From Peromyscus leucopus (taxonomy: Eukaryota; Chordata; Mammalia; Rodentia; Cricetidae): 64,000 nucleotides of DNA. Below the pieces are notes generated by a model that ran no database searches, had not been told where the DNA came from, and saw only the letters and a list, made by a program, of their open reading frames with translations. The first letter of the stretch is position 1. Every line of letters starts with the position of its first letter. Made by a program: the position numbers and the translations under genes. The stretch covers positions 32,532,337 to 32,596,336 of the forward strand of contig NC_051071.1 in NCBI RefSeq assembly GCF_004664715.2, given 5' to 3'. Positions 48,404 to 58,064 of the stretch are shown here, in pieces.

Positions 48404-49147
48404 TCAGCATGATGTGGCCTGTAACATGTTGAGGAAGAACCTGCAGAAAGAGCTCCAAGATTCCCCACAGAATTCCAGGGCAACCTTCCTCTGGTTGAGC
48501 ACATCTGGGTCCTCCAGACACTCCAGATCTTTGATGGACACTGTCTGGGTCACAGCTGGATGGGGGGTAGTGTCCTCTTTGACCTTGTTTGGCTCCATGG
48601 TGGAAGCTTCTTGGACTTTATTGTGCTCTCTTGAGGAGACCTCTGCTTTCTCCTTTCTGGGTTTCATGTTCCCATGTGCACCGGGGTTTACCAGTTTGAG
48701 GTTAGACTCTGGAAACTTCTTTCTGCACACTCTGGTCTTCAGGACACTCTTGGAGTTCCCACAGATATCCTTCTGTTTGCGAAGTGTGCGGGCAATTTGT
48801 TTCCAGTAGATCTGGTCTTTGTCGTGCTTAAGGCAGCCAGTTGGATCACCAGAAAAAACACAAGAAAACTCACGATCTGCTTGAGTACATTGGACATTCA
48901 GGTTGACGCCAAGCTTCTCCTCAGTCACAGCCCATCTGCAGGTGGCGTGGTCTTTGGTGACAAATTTGCCATTGGTCATGGATTTGGGTGCCCTGCTTCT
49001 CTGCTTATTCTGGGTCTTGCCCAAAGGGGTAGTTGTACCCTCCTCTGTTATGCTGTGTGGTGCATTCTTGGCTTTCTTTCTGATCTTTTCTGAGAGCACC
49101 TGAGTAGCCAGAAGGAAGGAGAGCAGGAAGAGGCTGTGGATTCTCAT
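48404..49147 (-). CDS. Fgfbp1: Fibroblast growth factor-binding protein 1 (FGF-BP1), complete
   Basis: This is a secreted heparin-binding carrier that, in the known family, releases FGF1, FGF2 and related FGFs from heparan sulfate in the extracellular matrix and so strengthens FGF signalling in epithelia and vessels. The frame encodes 247 residues, close to known mammalian FGFBP1 lengths. It opens with a hydrophobic signal peptide (about residues 1-19, ending ATQVLS), then a basic Lys/Arg-rich stretch (about 20-60). Ten cysteines follow at 70, 87, 96, 105, 129, 141, 210, 227, 235 and 247, enough for five disulfides, in the family spacing. A variable Lys/Glu/Pro linker (about 150-205) precedes the C-terminal FGF-binding segment with [10 protein letters not shown]. 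The open frame runs 48 codons further upstream, but the Met at 49147 is chosen because it begins the signal peptide and a splice acceptor lies at 49168, so the upstream codons are intronic. The whole coding region sits in one exon, as in other mammals. The stop is TGA. No frameshift or lost cysteine is visible. Confidence 0.97.
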   Translation of the reverse strand: MRIHSLFLLSFLLATQVLSEKIRKKAKNAPHSITEEGTTTPLGKTQNKQRSRAPKSMTNGKFVTKDHATCRWAVTEEKLGVNLNVQCTQADREFSCVFSGDPTGCLKHDKDQIYWKQIARTLRKQKDICGNSKSVLKTRVCRKKFPESNLKLVNPGAHGNMKPRKEKAEVSSREHNKVQEASTMEPNKVKEDTTPHPAVTQTVSIKDLECLEDPDVLNQRKVALEFCGESWSSFCRFFLNMLQATSC

Positions 49148-49319
49148 GGCTTCCGCTGGGTGGACACCTGTTTGGCAAAGGCAGGTGAGTGAGTGGCAGC
49201 AACCTATGGTGTAGGACTGCAGGCTGCCTCCCGCAACACAGGTTTGCCCACTTTCAGCTCGGCCAAGCTGCCTGACTGCTCTCATTTCCACTTCAAATAA
49301 AGTTACAACTCACCCATGA

Positions 49320-50100
49320 CCCTTCTCCATTCACTCATGACTCCTGCATTTTCTCACTTTCTCAGCCCTTCATCTACTTATGCAACAAGCATTGGGTACC
49401 TGCCTACCACATAACAAAATAATGAACATTTTCACAGTGAGTGAGAAAGCCATAGGTATCTTAAAGAGTTTACAAGATACAGCTGGAGGAATTTAAATAG
49501 CGTCAACTAGGGACTTTCCTCTCAGCTGTCAGTTTAATCTTGGAAAAGCCACTCTTCCCCTCTAGAAATTGTTGAAATAATCACCTACTCCTTTTCTAGC
49601 TCCAGAGAGAACAAGGTTTCCACCCCATAATCTACATGGGCACCAATGATCACCAATTGTGAAAGGATGTAGCAGGAGTCATAGAAGTGTCATAGAAAGG
49701 TATGTTGACTCAGAGTTGAACATGCACAGGGTTTGACACTCAGGGCTGGGTGTAGCTGTGGGGACAGAGGGGAAAATCATGAGGAAGAGCCTGGAAAGGC
49801 AAGAAGGTGGGGGAGGCCATTGAACTTGATGGGGCCAAGGGAAACAGGGTGGAGAGGGAGGAGTTTCACATTGTTCAGACTGTAAGACTGAAGGGTCATG
49901 ACTGAGCTCAGTGGCACAGGGCAGGGCACACGGGAAATATTTACTAAATGCCTTTCTAAAACAAAAAATAAAATGATTTTCAATGGTGCATTAAGCAACG
50001 TGTTTTTTATGAGGTAGGAAAGGAAACTATAGATAAAGGCAGAAGAGAAGCCCTGTTTCTTTGCCATCTCCGGGGTGTTAAGCAGCCCACCAGCTTTGAA
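49320..50100. other. Fgfbp1 intron 1, 3' half
   Basis: Unique-looking intronic DNA. No repeat family recognised and no alternative exon supported. Confidence 0.5.
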
Positions 50101-50155
50101 TTCTCACCCTTCCTAATCCACAAAAGAGCCTTGCACAGAGCTGTTAATGTAACAC

Positions 50156-50244
50156 CCCAGGCAACCCCTGGGACAGTTAAGGCTCAGGCTGATAAGACAT
50201 CCCAGGTAACCACTGAGACAGTTAAGGCTCAGGCTGATAAGATA
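50156..50244. repeat. 45-bp tandem duplication with GATA sites in Fgfbp1 intron 1
   Basis: Two adjacent copies start with CCCAG at 50156 and 50201. They share an identical 26-bp core (50172-50197 and 50217-50242) that includes GGCTCAGGCTGATAAGA. Each core has a GATA-factor site (TGATAAGA), and the second runs on into another GATAAG. Confidence 0.75.
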
Positions 50245-50756
50245 AGCAAGTTGCCCAGGGTCCCTGCGTGGGCAGAGACAGGTGGAGTGGGAAGCTGGAG
50301 TGTGTCTCTCTATCATTACTTATTTCTCATGTCTTGCTTTTCATCTTTACTCTGCTTTTCAGAAGATGTCAATAAAAAACAATAAAATAGTGAACTGTAC
50401 AAGGTTTGGTGTGGCACCAAACACGATGACTAGACAGTTCATATCATTTATACTTTAAAAAAAAATAGAGAATTTTTCTGAAAAATAGGGAAAGTCCAGG
50501 AAATGGCTATGAACTCGTTTCTGTCCAGCACTCTGCCCACCTATAGGGCTTGAAAAGGAAAAGGCCCTTGGAGAGTTTGGGCTAAAGCACCATGGGGTTG
50601 AACAGGAGGCTAGAGAAGCCAGGGAGAGACCTGTTTCTCCGGGCATTGTGATCTAGCTTTCATGGCTCCATAATGTGATCCAGATCCAGGTAGGTCCAGT
50701 GGCTGAGAAGTCGTGGGGGCGGGGTGGGAGTGGGGTGTAAAACCCCTTTCAAGAAG

Positions 50757-50965
50757 GGGGCTGGCAAGATGGCTCTGAAGATAGAGGCACTCGCCAAGCA
50801 AACCCAATGACCTGAGTTCAAATGAACCGAGTTCGATGCTTGGAACTCATGTAAAGGTGGAAGGTGAGACCCAGCTTCTACAAGTTATCCTCTGCTCTCA
50901 CCATATAGGCCTCCACCTCTGTAATCATACACACAATAACAACAGCAACAATAATTATATATATG
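50757..50965 (+). mobile_element. tRNA-derived SINE (B3-like) in Fgfbp1 intron 1
   Basis: GGGGGCTGGCAAGATGGCTC, then CTCATGTAAAGGTGGAAGGT, then AACAGCAACAATAATTATAT. Antisense to the gene. It ends about 35 bp from the exon 1 splice donor. Confidence 0.7.
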
Positions 50966-50997
50966 TTTAAAGAAACCTTTAAGAGACCCAGGCTTAC

Positions 50998-51050
50998 CTC
51001 TCTGTGAGTATGCAGGTCCAGGTGTGCCAGGGAGTGCAGGTTTCCAGTCC
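50998..51050 (-). other. Fgfbp1: Fgfbp1 exon 1 (non-coding)
   Basis: The minus strand gives CACAGAGAG followed by GTAAGCC, a strong splice donor whose GT is at 50997-50996. The 5' end is inferred as about 27 nt downstream of the TATA box at 51084-51077. The intron to exon 2 (50997-49168, about 1.83 kb) has GT..AG ends. Mammalian FGFBP1 genes share this layout of a small untranslated first exon and one coding exon. Confidence 0.65.
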
Positions 51051-51076
51051 TCACAGCCAGGGTGCAGGCTGGGCTG

Positions 51077-51084
51077 TTTATATA
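51077..51084 (-). promoter_or_regulatory. Fgfbp1 TATA box (TATATAAA)
   Basis: TATATAAA on the minus strand lies about 80 nt upstream of the exon 1 splice donor, the expected distance for a short first exon. A second TATA-like box, TATAAAAA, lies at 51111-51104. Confidence 0.7.
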
Positions 51085-51103
51085 GGAGCCCAAGCCGGTT
51101 GAG

Positions 51104-51111
51104 TTTTTATA
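51104..51111 (-). promoter_or_regulatory. Second TATA-like box (TATAAAAA) upstream of Fgfbp1
   Basis: TATAAAAA on the minus strand, 27 bp upstream of the first TATA box. It could drive a slightly longer exon 1. A weaker GATAAAAA lies at 51138-51131. Confidence 0.45.
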
Positions 51112-51151
51112 GCTCACATACTTGTGGCGCTTTTTATCCCCACTCCTCCCA

Positions 51152-51161
51152 GCCACGCCCC
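51152..51161 (-). promoter_or_regulatory. GC/KLF-Sp1 box (GGGGCGTGGC) in the Fgfbp1 promoter
   Basis: GGGGCGTGGC on the minus strand, about 70 bp upstream of the TATA box and within a G-rich run. FGFBP1 promoters are known to use Sp1-type sites close to the start. The match to this particular site is inferred. Confidence 0.5.
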
Positions 51162-51257
51162 TCACAGTGAGCCAGTTCCTGGAGGGAAAGTGCTTGGATG
51201 GAAGCCAGGGGGCAGGGGTTTGTATTTACCATGAGCCCTCTGCCTTAGAAGTTCTTC

Positions 51258-51276
51258 CTCTCCCACCTAGTGGCCG
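51258..51276 (-). promoter_or_regulatory. CTCF-like motif just upstream of the Fgfbp1 promoter
   Basis: The minus strand reads CGGCCACTAGGTGGGAGAG, which matches the CTCF core CCASYAGRKGGCRS except for one position (C to G). It lies about 180 bp upstream of the TATA box, outside any recognised SINE. Confidence 0.4.
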
Positions 51277-51404
51277 TGATCAAAGTGCAGGTCAGCCTTG
51301 CAAAGATGAGGCAAGGATCCCAGCAGTGGCGTCTATGAAGAGAGCCAAAGGACCATGCCATTTAATTGTAGCAGCCAAACCCTGAGCCTCTAGTTTCCTC
51401 TAGT

Positions 51405-51545
51405 GCCCTGCCATAGTCTCCATCTCCAGCGGGCGACTCTTCCCATTTTAAAGATGGAGAAATTGGCACTTGGCAATAGTACATGGGTCTGGGCTCACAG
51501 AGCTGGCAAGAATAGATCTCAAATTTAAACCCAGGACTCCCAACA
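51405..51545 (-). mobile_element. MIR-like old SINE
   Basis: CCCATTTTAAAGATGGAGAA, then CACAGAGCTGGCAAGAATAG, then TTTAAACCCAGGACTCC. Typical reversed MIR order. Confidence 0.5.
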
Positions 51546-51549
51546 GCCG

Positions 51550-53030
51550 TAATCTGATCTCTTCCCACCTGGCTGTCTCAGAGAATATTTGGAGAATGAG
51601 TGACTGCAGTTGCTGAAACCTGTTTCTGAGTACCTGTTTGCCTGGATCCAGGTGGACTGACTGTGTAGGCAGATGGATCTGTGGGCCCCAGGGGCTGGTG
51701 AAGAGATAATTCTCATAGTGGAATTTCATTTGAAAAGATTGCCTTCCCGTCATCAGAGGGAGCTCACACAGGTCATCCCGCGCAGGTAGAGTTTCATTCC
51801 AGACACATCTAGACAGGTAAGCTTGGCCACTGTATGCACTGAACTGTATGAACTGAACACTGCACTCTCCAGTCTCCTGCTCCAGCCCCCACTTGCCCAC
51901 GTTGTTCACAGTGTGTGCCTAACAGCAGCATCTCACTGCAGGCAGCCCACTGGAGTCTTTCTTGGAGATGAGCTATTTAGGTTTGGACTCCTAATGAGAT
52001 CTGAAGCTGTTTTCTTTGAAAACAGGCATTTGTATTGTTGCACAGCAGGTGTTTTGAGAGTGTTCCTCCTTTTTAAATGTGGTGTTTCTAATAGATTAAA
52101 ATTCTAATTCTGATCATTATTGATTGAACTCTTTATCAAAGAGTTTAAATAACAAATGCAGCTTGACTTTTGGTAGAGCGGAGCAATGAACACAATGGAT
52201 GGTACTGAGGAATTGGTAGTGGCCCACCAGTAAAGGCTGGTGACTGGATGCCTCTTTTCATCCAGGCTGGTCACTGGGAGAGGATATCAAGTTCAAAGCT
52301 GGTTTTATTCACATGCTTGTCACTACAAATAACTCCTTGACCCACAGTGCTTGCCTCACTGGGCTGGTGTGGCCAACAGAGATTGTGTGAGTGGGTGTAT
52401 TCGGGCTCTGAGGTGAGCTTTAGCTAAGGTCCACAGTGTTAAGCCAGGCTCACCCAAAATCAACCTCCTTCTTCAGAAGTGACCTCATGAAAAGAAGAAG
52501 AAAATGCTGATTCAATGCATTAAAGCAATATTAATCTGCTAGTCAGATAAGTACATGGAAACTTTATTTAATGTCAGAGGAGACAGGGGGCTGGCTAAAC
52601 AAACAGTAAGAGCCAGTAAACCGGTACTCATGTTGGAACTATGAGGGGAATGTGCAATCCAAGTTTTAACTGAGGTTTCTGAATCCCTGTTTAGCAAATC
52701 AAAAGACACCTGCTGCTAAATCTCTTTTTCAGAGAGAGAAGAGACAGTGTTAATGCTACAGCTATGAGTAGGAAAGATACTGCTTTAATCTTCTAGAGAA
52801 TGGACTTTTCAAAAACGTTTAATATTAACTCCTTCTGTTAGATATGTTCAATTGTTTCAGATTCTGAATCAATCTAAAAAAACTTAGTTTTATTTTAGAC
52901 TAATCAAAAAGAAATTATCAGTTTTTTTGTAGGTTATAATGCTTAGAATACCAATAATTTTAAATAAGACAACTTAGCTTTTACTCATGTAATAGTTATT
53001 GCAAACACTACTCTTCTTTCTAGAAATGTT
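51550..53030. other. Fgfbp1 upstream DNA, nothing recognised
   Basis: No exon or repeat family recognised. A 153-codon minus ORF (51448-51909) overlaps the MIR-like element and shows no domain. Confidence 0.4.
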
Positions 53031-53033
53031 TTC

Positions 53034-53340
53034 GTGGTGGTGATAGAGATGGTTGTGGGGATGGAGGTGGTGGAGGTGGTAGTGATGGTGGTGATGGTGG
53101 TGGAGGTAGTGGTAGTGGAGGTGGTGGTGGCCATGGTGGTAGTGGAGGTGGTGGTCATGATGGAGGTTGTGGAGGTGGTGGTCATGATGGAGGTTGTGGT
53201 CATGATGGAGATTATGGAGGTCAGGATGAAGGTTGTGGAGGTGGCGGTCAGGATGGAGGTTGTGGAGGTGGTGGTCATGATGGAGGTTGTGGAGGTGGTG
53301 GTCATGGTAGAGGCTATGATTGTGGTGGTGGTGGGAGTGG
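53034..53340 (+). repeat. 27-bp G-rich minisatellite (GGT/GGA/CAT units)
   Basis: Units such as CATGATGGAGGTTGTGG then AGGTGGTGGT repeat with 18, 21 and 27-bp lengths. The left half is simple GGT/GGA. Both strands are open because all lengths are multiples of three (Val/Met-rich plus frame, Thr/Ser-rich minus frame). I do not regard these as genes. Confidence 0.9.
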
Positions 53341-53344
53341 GTTG

Positions 53345-54480
53345 TTTGTTAGTTTTACTCTTTTATGATCAATTTTCCCCTCAAATCAAGCTATTTTACC
53401 ATCTCAGAATTTTTTTAAGTAAATTATTTTTAACAGCAAATGTTCCTTAAAGGAGTTTACATGTTTTAATATTTTTTCACAGCCTATCTCTGCATCTAAT
53501 TATACACATATGTGCACACACATGGTCTGATGGCATAGAACACATAGAAATACACATGTACAAAATGCCCACATTCCATCATATTACCTTAGAGTGGAAG
53601 ATAGTTCTAGAGAGTCTCTTGTTTGAATTTATCCTCTCATCCATATGTTACCAAAATTTCCCATTGCTGCTCTGGAAAGGAGGGAAGGGAGAAGGAAAGC
53701 GACTCTTTCTCTGTGGTGAGACTGTTACTGTGCAAGTTGCCATGTGACCATGCTCTTCACATAAACACTGAAGATGTTTGGGTGAGAATCCCAGAAACAA
53801 CTCTGAAAAGGCCACTAAGGGCACAAGGACTCACAGATTCAAGACACTACCATGTAGGGTGCCACATCAGAGAGGACAGGGGTGGGGTGGGGTGGGGGGA
53901 GGAAGAAGAACAGTCAGTATCATTCATTCATTCCACCACTGAAGCATTCTTCCCTTCCTTCATTTGTCTAAAGACCACCCAGGAAATGCCTGCTCTTGGC
54001 TAACAGGAATGCAGTCAATGCTGCTGTAGTCCTTGCCCTCAAGGAAGTGGTGGACAATAAGGGGGTAGGCTTCTATCAGATGACAGTGCAGAGGTTAATT
54101 GCTAGGTTGGAAGGAAGCCTGGGGTTCTACAAGTGGGGACATCTCTCCTGCCAGAGGTAGAGAGGAATTTCTCAGGAGCCCATAGAGATGGGGCCTGGGG
54201 GGTGAAAGTCAGTGATCTTGTCATGTAGTAACTCTTCTAGGCAAGGTAGAGTATTAGGCACTCAAGGGAGTGCCAATGTGAGTCTGATTTGACTCCTGTC
54301 CTCAAGGTCTGGCAAGTTTGGCAACGCCTGGCTCTTAGATGCCAATAGCCTTCATATCACACTGGAAAGCCTTAGAGTCACGTGGTCTGAGGCTATGTCA
54401 TATCTAGTGATGAACTTATGAGACAGCACAAATGTCCTCTGCGATTCCCTTTCCAAGCAAGCCCCTACTAGAACTGATGG
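53345..54480. other. Intergenic DNA with a G-quadruplex motif
   Basis: GGGGTGGGGTGGGGTGGGGG starts at 53879. A 126-codon ORF (53623-54003) runs over it and shows no domain. Confidence 0.4.
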
Positions 54481-54484
54481 CCAT

Positions 54485-54670
54485 CTTAGTATTTGTAAAG
54501 GGTCTATTCAGTTTGTTTGTACATTACTGATTAGATCATTTTTTTGGTGTTATATTTTTGAGTTCTTTATATTTACATGTTCTGGATATTAATCCCTTAT
54601 AAGATGAATAGCTGGGAAATATTTTCTCCTATTCTGTGGGTTGTCTCTCCACTCTCTTATTTGTGCTTCT
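54485..54670 (-). mobile_element. L1 3' region fragment
   Basis: TTCTGGATATTAATCCCTTA, then AAATATTTTCTCCTATTCTG, then TGTCTCTCCACTCTCTTATT is a common reversed L1 segment. Confidence 0.6.
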
Positions 54671-54674
54671 GTTA

Positions 54675-55838
54675 AGTGTTTTGGCAAAGCTGTGATGTCC
54701 TTGGAGGACCCAGGCTTCTGGATTGTAAACCAATGAAAACATCCAAATGAGAAATAATCAGATCAACAGCCAACCAAAACAGTCTATAGGTACACTCAGG
54801 GTTTTGGTTGTTGTTTTGGTGAAAGTTGAGGTTCAGATGGATCACACGAGCAGATACTTGGCTAGTGGACATTTATAATTCATCAGTCTTAGGAGAGTTG
54901 GTCTTTCTGGTCCTTATAGTATTGTGGGATGATGGCAAGTTGGAAAATTCATAAAGAAAGTTTAAGTCCTAGTAGAAAGGTTAGAACTTTTAAAAAGGAG
55001 TTGTCTAAGGAAACAATTAAATCCACCAACTAACGTAGGACATGAGCATCCTATTGAATGAATCTTCTTCTGGCAGTTATACCTTTGATGTTCTGAGAGT
55101 GGTATGTATACCTTGGTTATTGTTAGTAATAATGCCTATAACTCCAAAATGAATTAAGAGTGCCCTGAATAGCCTTGTGTTGTGGGCATGATACATGTAG
55201 AGATGTGTGATTTTGATTTATATGTTGAGTATCTGGGAGGTGGAAAATTCTCCAAGTTTTTCAACCTGAAGAGAGCAAATGTTAGATGATGGTCCAGTGG
55301 TTTATAATAAATGTCACGATAGAGCCACTTGCTAGTCTGGTAACCCATATGAAGATGAGTGTTTCAAGTTTAGTCAAGTGAATTGTTTCCCGGGTTCTGT
55401 CCTTCATAAGAGACACCCTAGCTAAGGGCCAAAACTAGCCACATTCTGCAGAGCTCCATGATGGATGATGATGAGAAGATCCATTTGCATAGGCTGTGGC
55501 ATCCCACCAGCCGGTACAAAAAGGCTCCTCAGGTAACTGACGGGTCTAGGGGAAAGGTGACCTCCTACATCATAGCATCTGGCAAGAGACAGCCACGGAA
55601 CTCATGCTCCTGCAGGTGGAATGTGCTAGAAGGCTCAGTTTCCACTCCATCCCACCTTGAAGATCCCAGCAGCTGTGCTCTGCATGGACAACTAGATGCG
55701 GAGTGTCATGGGCTGGGTCTGAAACCATTTCTACTTTCAAGATAGTCTGTGGGTAACCAGTTATTGCAGTTTTAATGGTAGCCAGCATGAGGGATTTCGT
55801 TTTTAATGGCAAAGCTTTTAAATTTTTATTAGTATATA
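54675..55838. other. Intergenic DNA, nothing recognised
   Basis: No exon or repeat family supported. Confidence 0.4.
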
Positions 55839-55839
55839 A

Positions 55840-56705
55840 TAATTATGCAAAATAATGGACTTTATTGTGACATTTTCATGTATTCATAGAATGTTCTTTA
55901 ATAATATTCACCCCCTATTATCTCTTCTGTCCCCACCCCTGTTGGTGCTCCTCCTTTGCCTTAATAGTCCCTTTTCTGTTTTTGACCTTTTCCTTGAGCA
56001 GATTCCATTCATGTGGAAGGAAACATATAGTACTTTCCTTTCTGAGTTTGGCCTATTTCATTTAACAAGATTATCTTCAGGTACACTTACTTTTCTGCAA
56101 ATGACATGGTTCTACTCTTTATAGCTGAATAAGACTCCATGTTGACTTACCTGTTGCTGGGTATCTATGCTGATTCTATAACTTAGCTGCTATGAATAGC
56201 GTCACATCACACATGGGTATGTGGGTCTATCATATACTGACTGCTTTCTTTGGGTGTATACCCAGAGTGGTTGCTGGATCATATAATAGGTCTAACTTTA
56301 GTTTTGATTATATAGGTATCAAAATCGACTATATAGAGATCAAAATAGATATATTTTGATTATATAGATATGGATAATCAAAGTGATTTGCATAATGGAC
56401 ACACCAATCAACTGTCTCACCAACAGTGTATCAGGGTTGTTTCCCTTCCTGACCTCACCAGTGCTGGTGTTTGGTTTCTGAATGACAAGTAAACAGGAAG
56501 ATGGGAAGACAGAATTCCAGCATAGTTCTGAGGAGTTCTAAGTTGCATTTCCCTGAGTGAATGAATCTCTGTCAGATCGACAGTCAGGAAAGATTTCTGC
56601 TCATTCTGTAGGCTGTCTCTTCACTCTGTGAATTGCTGCTTTCTTGGGTCTCTATGGAGTGTGTTCAGAAATTCATCATTGTTCTCATATCTTGAAGTGT
56701 TTTTA
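55840..56705 (-). mobile_element. L1 3' region, old copy
   Basis: TTGTGACATTTTCATGTATT, then CTGAATAAGACTCCATGTTG, then TTGGGTGTATACCCAGAGTG, then CTCACCAACAGTGTATCAGG. This is the reversed 3' part of an old L1. It contains a short local duplication of TATATAGA-type sequence near 56310-56370. Confidence 0.65.
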
Positions 56706-56707
56706 TT

Positions 56708-57150
56708 GTTGAGAGGTCTAAACTTCCTCTCTTTTACAAGCTGGCCTAAGCTTCAGTTTCATAAACAATGAGCTTTTAATCAACAACACCTCTGACAGCA
56801 GGGAGAAGGGAGCCCCACAGTATCTCAAAGCATTGATCAGATAAGGACAGTTCCTGCAACACCCCCCTCAAAACTTACCCAAGTATGTCCAAATATTAAA
56901 AAAAAACCTAAAATCTCAACCTATCAAAAATGCATTCATATAACTGCAGTCTGTTTAGCCAATTATGTTTGGAATGATGCGGCTGTTCCTGAAATTCTCC
57001 TTGCTATGCTTAAAAGGATCTGCACACCTTTGTCCTGGGTCACCATTTTTGTAAAGATGGTTGACCCCATAAGCTGGTAAATAAATGCTCTTTGCTCTTG
57101 CATACTATTTGAGTCTGGGATCTTCTTTAGCATTTTCATGGACCCCTACA
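56708..57150 (+). mobile_element. ERV LTR (class I-like)
   Basis: CTGGTAAATAAATGCTCTTT holds the polyadenylation signal (57080-57085), followed by TGCTCTTGCATACTATTTGA and the end CATGGACCCCTACA. The 5' limit is uncertain, no target duplication was found, and no internal genes are present. Confidence 0.55.
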
Positions 57151-57760
57151 TTGTCATGGGGTAGTTTCTTATATCAGAACCATTGGTCATTTTGTAGCCA
57201 ATGAGAGGCATGAGAAGTTGATAAGACATATACGCTTAGAGGGAAGAGCTCTCAAAGGCTCAAGAGGTATCCTCGACTTTTCCATTGAAATAAACATTTA
57301 AATTAAGATGTCTATTGTCATCAGAATGTCCAAACCTCGGTAAATACTTTGTTTATATCTTCATAATGAGTATGTCCACAAATCTCCATGGAGGAGAATA
57401 TTATCAAGAGGCATGCCCAGTGAAAGGTAGAGGCAGTTAAGACAGTTAAAGGTAATATGCGATAAGCAAGCTGGTGAGGACCTCATGGTGGCCTGGATGG
57501 TTCCACTGTACCCCTCTGGAGGCAGAGGTCAATGGTACACACACAAGATGCTGTTGAGACAGGCACTGAGAAGAATGCATTGGCCAAATCTTCAAGTGCT
57601 GAATGAGCTGGGAAAAGTCAGGAGCCATGAGGAAAACCGGGGTGGCGGAGGGGAGGAACAGTACTACACCCTGAAGTTTTCCTGGGGCACCCCTCAGAAA
57701 CATCTTCAGTCCTTGTCTCTGTTGTTTTCTTTTTTTGTTGAAAAGTATTTAGGTGGTGGC
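57151..57760. other. Intergenic DNA, nothing recognised
   Basis: No exon or known repeat family supported. Confidence 0.4.
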
Positions 57761-57762
57761 CA

Positions 57763-58045
57763 TTTCCTTCCTTCCTTCCTTCCTTCCTTCCTTCCTTCCT
57801 TCCTTCCTTCCTTCCCTTCTTTCTCCCTCTCTCCCTCTCTTCTTTCTTTCCTTCCTCCCCCTCCCTCTTTCCCTTCCTCCCCCTCCCTCCCTTCTTTCTT
57901 TCCTTCCTCCCTCTTTCTCTTACTTCCTTCTCCTTTCTCCCTTCCCTTTCCCTCCCTTTCTCCCTCTCCTTCCCTCCCTCCCTCCCTCCCTCCCTCCCTC
58001 CCTCCCCCTTTCTCTTTCTGTCTCCCTCCCTTCCCTCTTCCTTTT
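57763..58045 (+). repeat. (CCTT)n and other polypyrimidine low-complexity tract
   Basis: About 12 CCTT units followed by about 230 bp of almost pure C/T (CCCTCC, CCTTTC). It creates Pro/Ser/Leu-rich plus ORFs and Lys/Glu/Arg/Gly minus ORFs of up to 209 codons, none of them real. Confidence 0.95.
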
Positions 58046-58064
58046 TTTTGTCTCCTTTCTGTAC

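Larger units (their letters stand above)
48070..49167 (-). other. Fgfbp1: Fgfbp1 exon 2 (short 5' UTR, full CDS, 3' UTR)
   Basis: The minus strand reads a pyrimidine-rich tract ending CTTTGCCAAACAG, a good splice acceptor whose AG occupies 49169-49168. The exon then starts at 49167 and the ATG follows after 20 nt. The 3' end is placed about 20 nt past the polyadenylation signal, so it is approximate. Confidence 0.8.

Noticed and set aside
48414..49103. Plus-strand ORFs of 131 and 139 codons opposite Fgfbp1
   Set aside because: They are antisense shadows of the Fgfbp1 coding exon.
48404..49291. A 295-codon version of Fgfbp1 starting at 49291
   Set aside because: The extra 48 codons cross the splice acceptor at 49168 and precede the signal peptide, so they are intronic.
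51448..51909. 153-codon minus-strand ORF upstream of Fgfbp1, considered as an Fgfbp2 remnant
   Set aside because: It lacks the FGFBP cysteine spacing and overlaps a MIR-like element.
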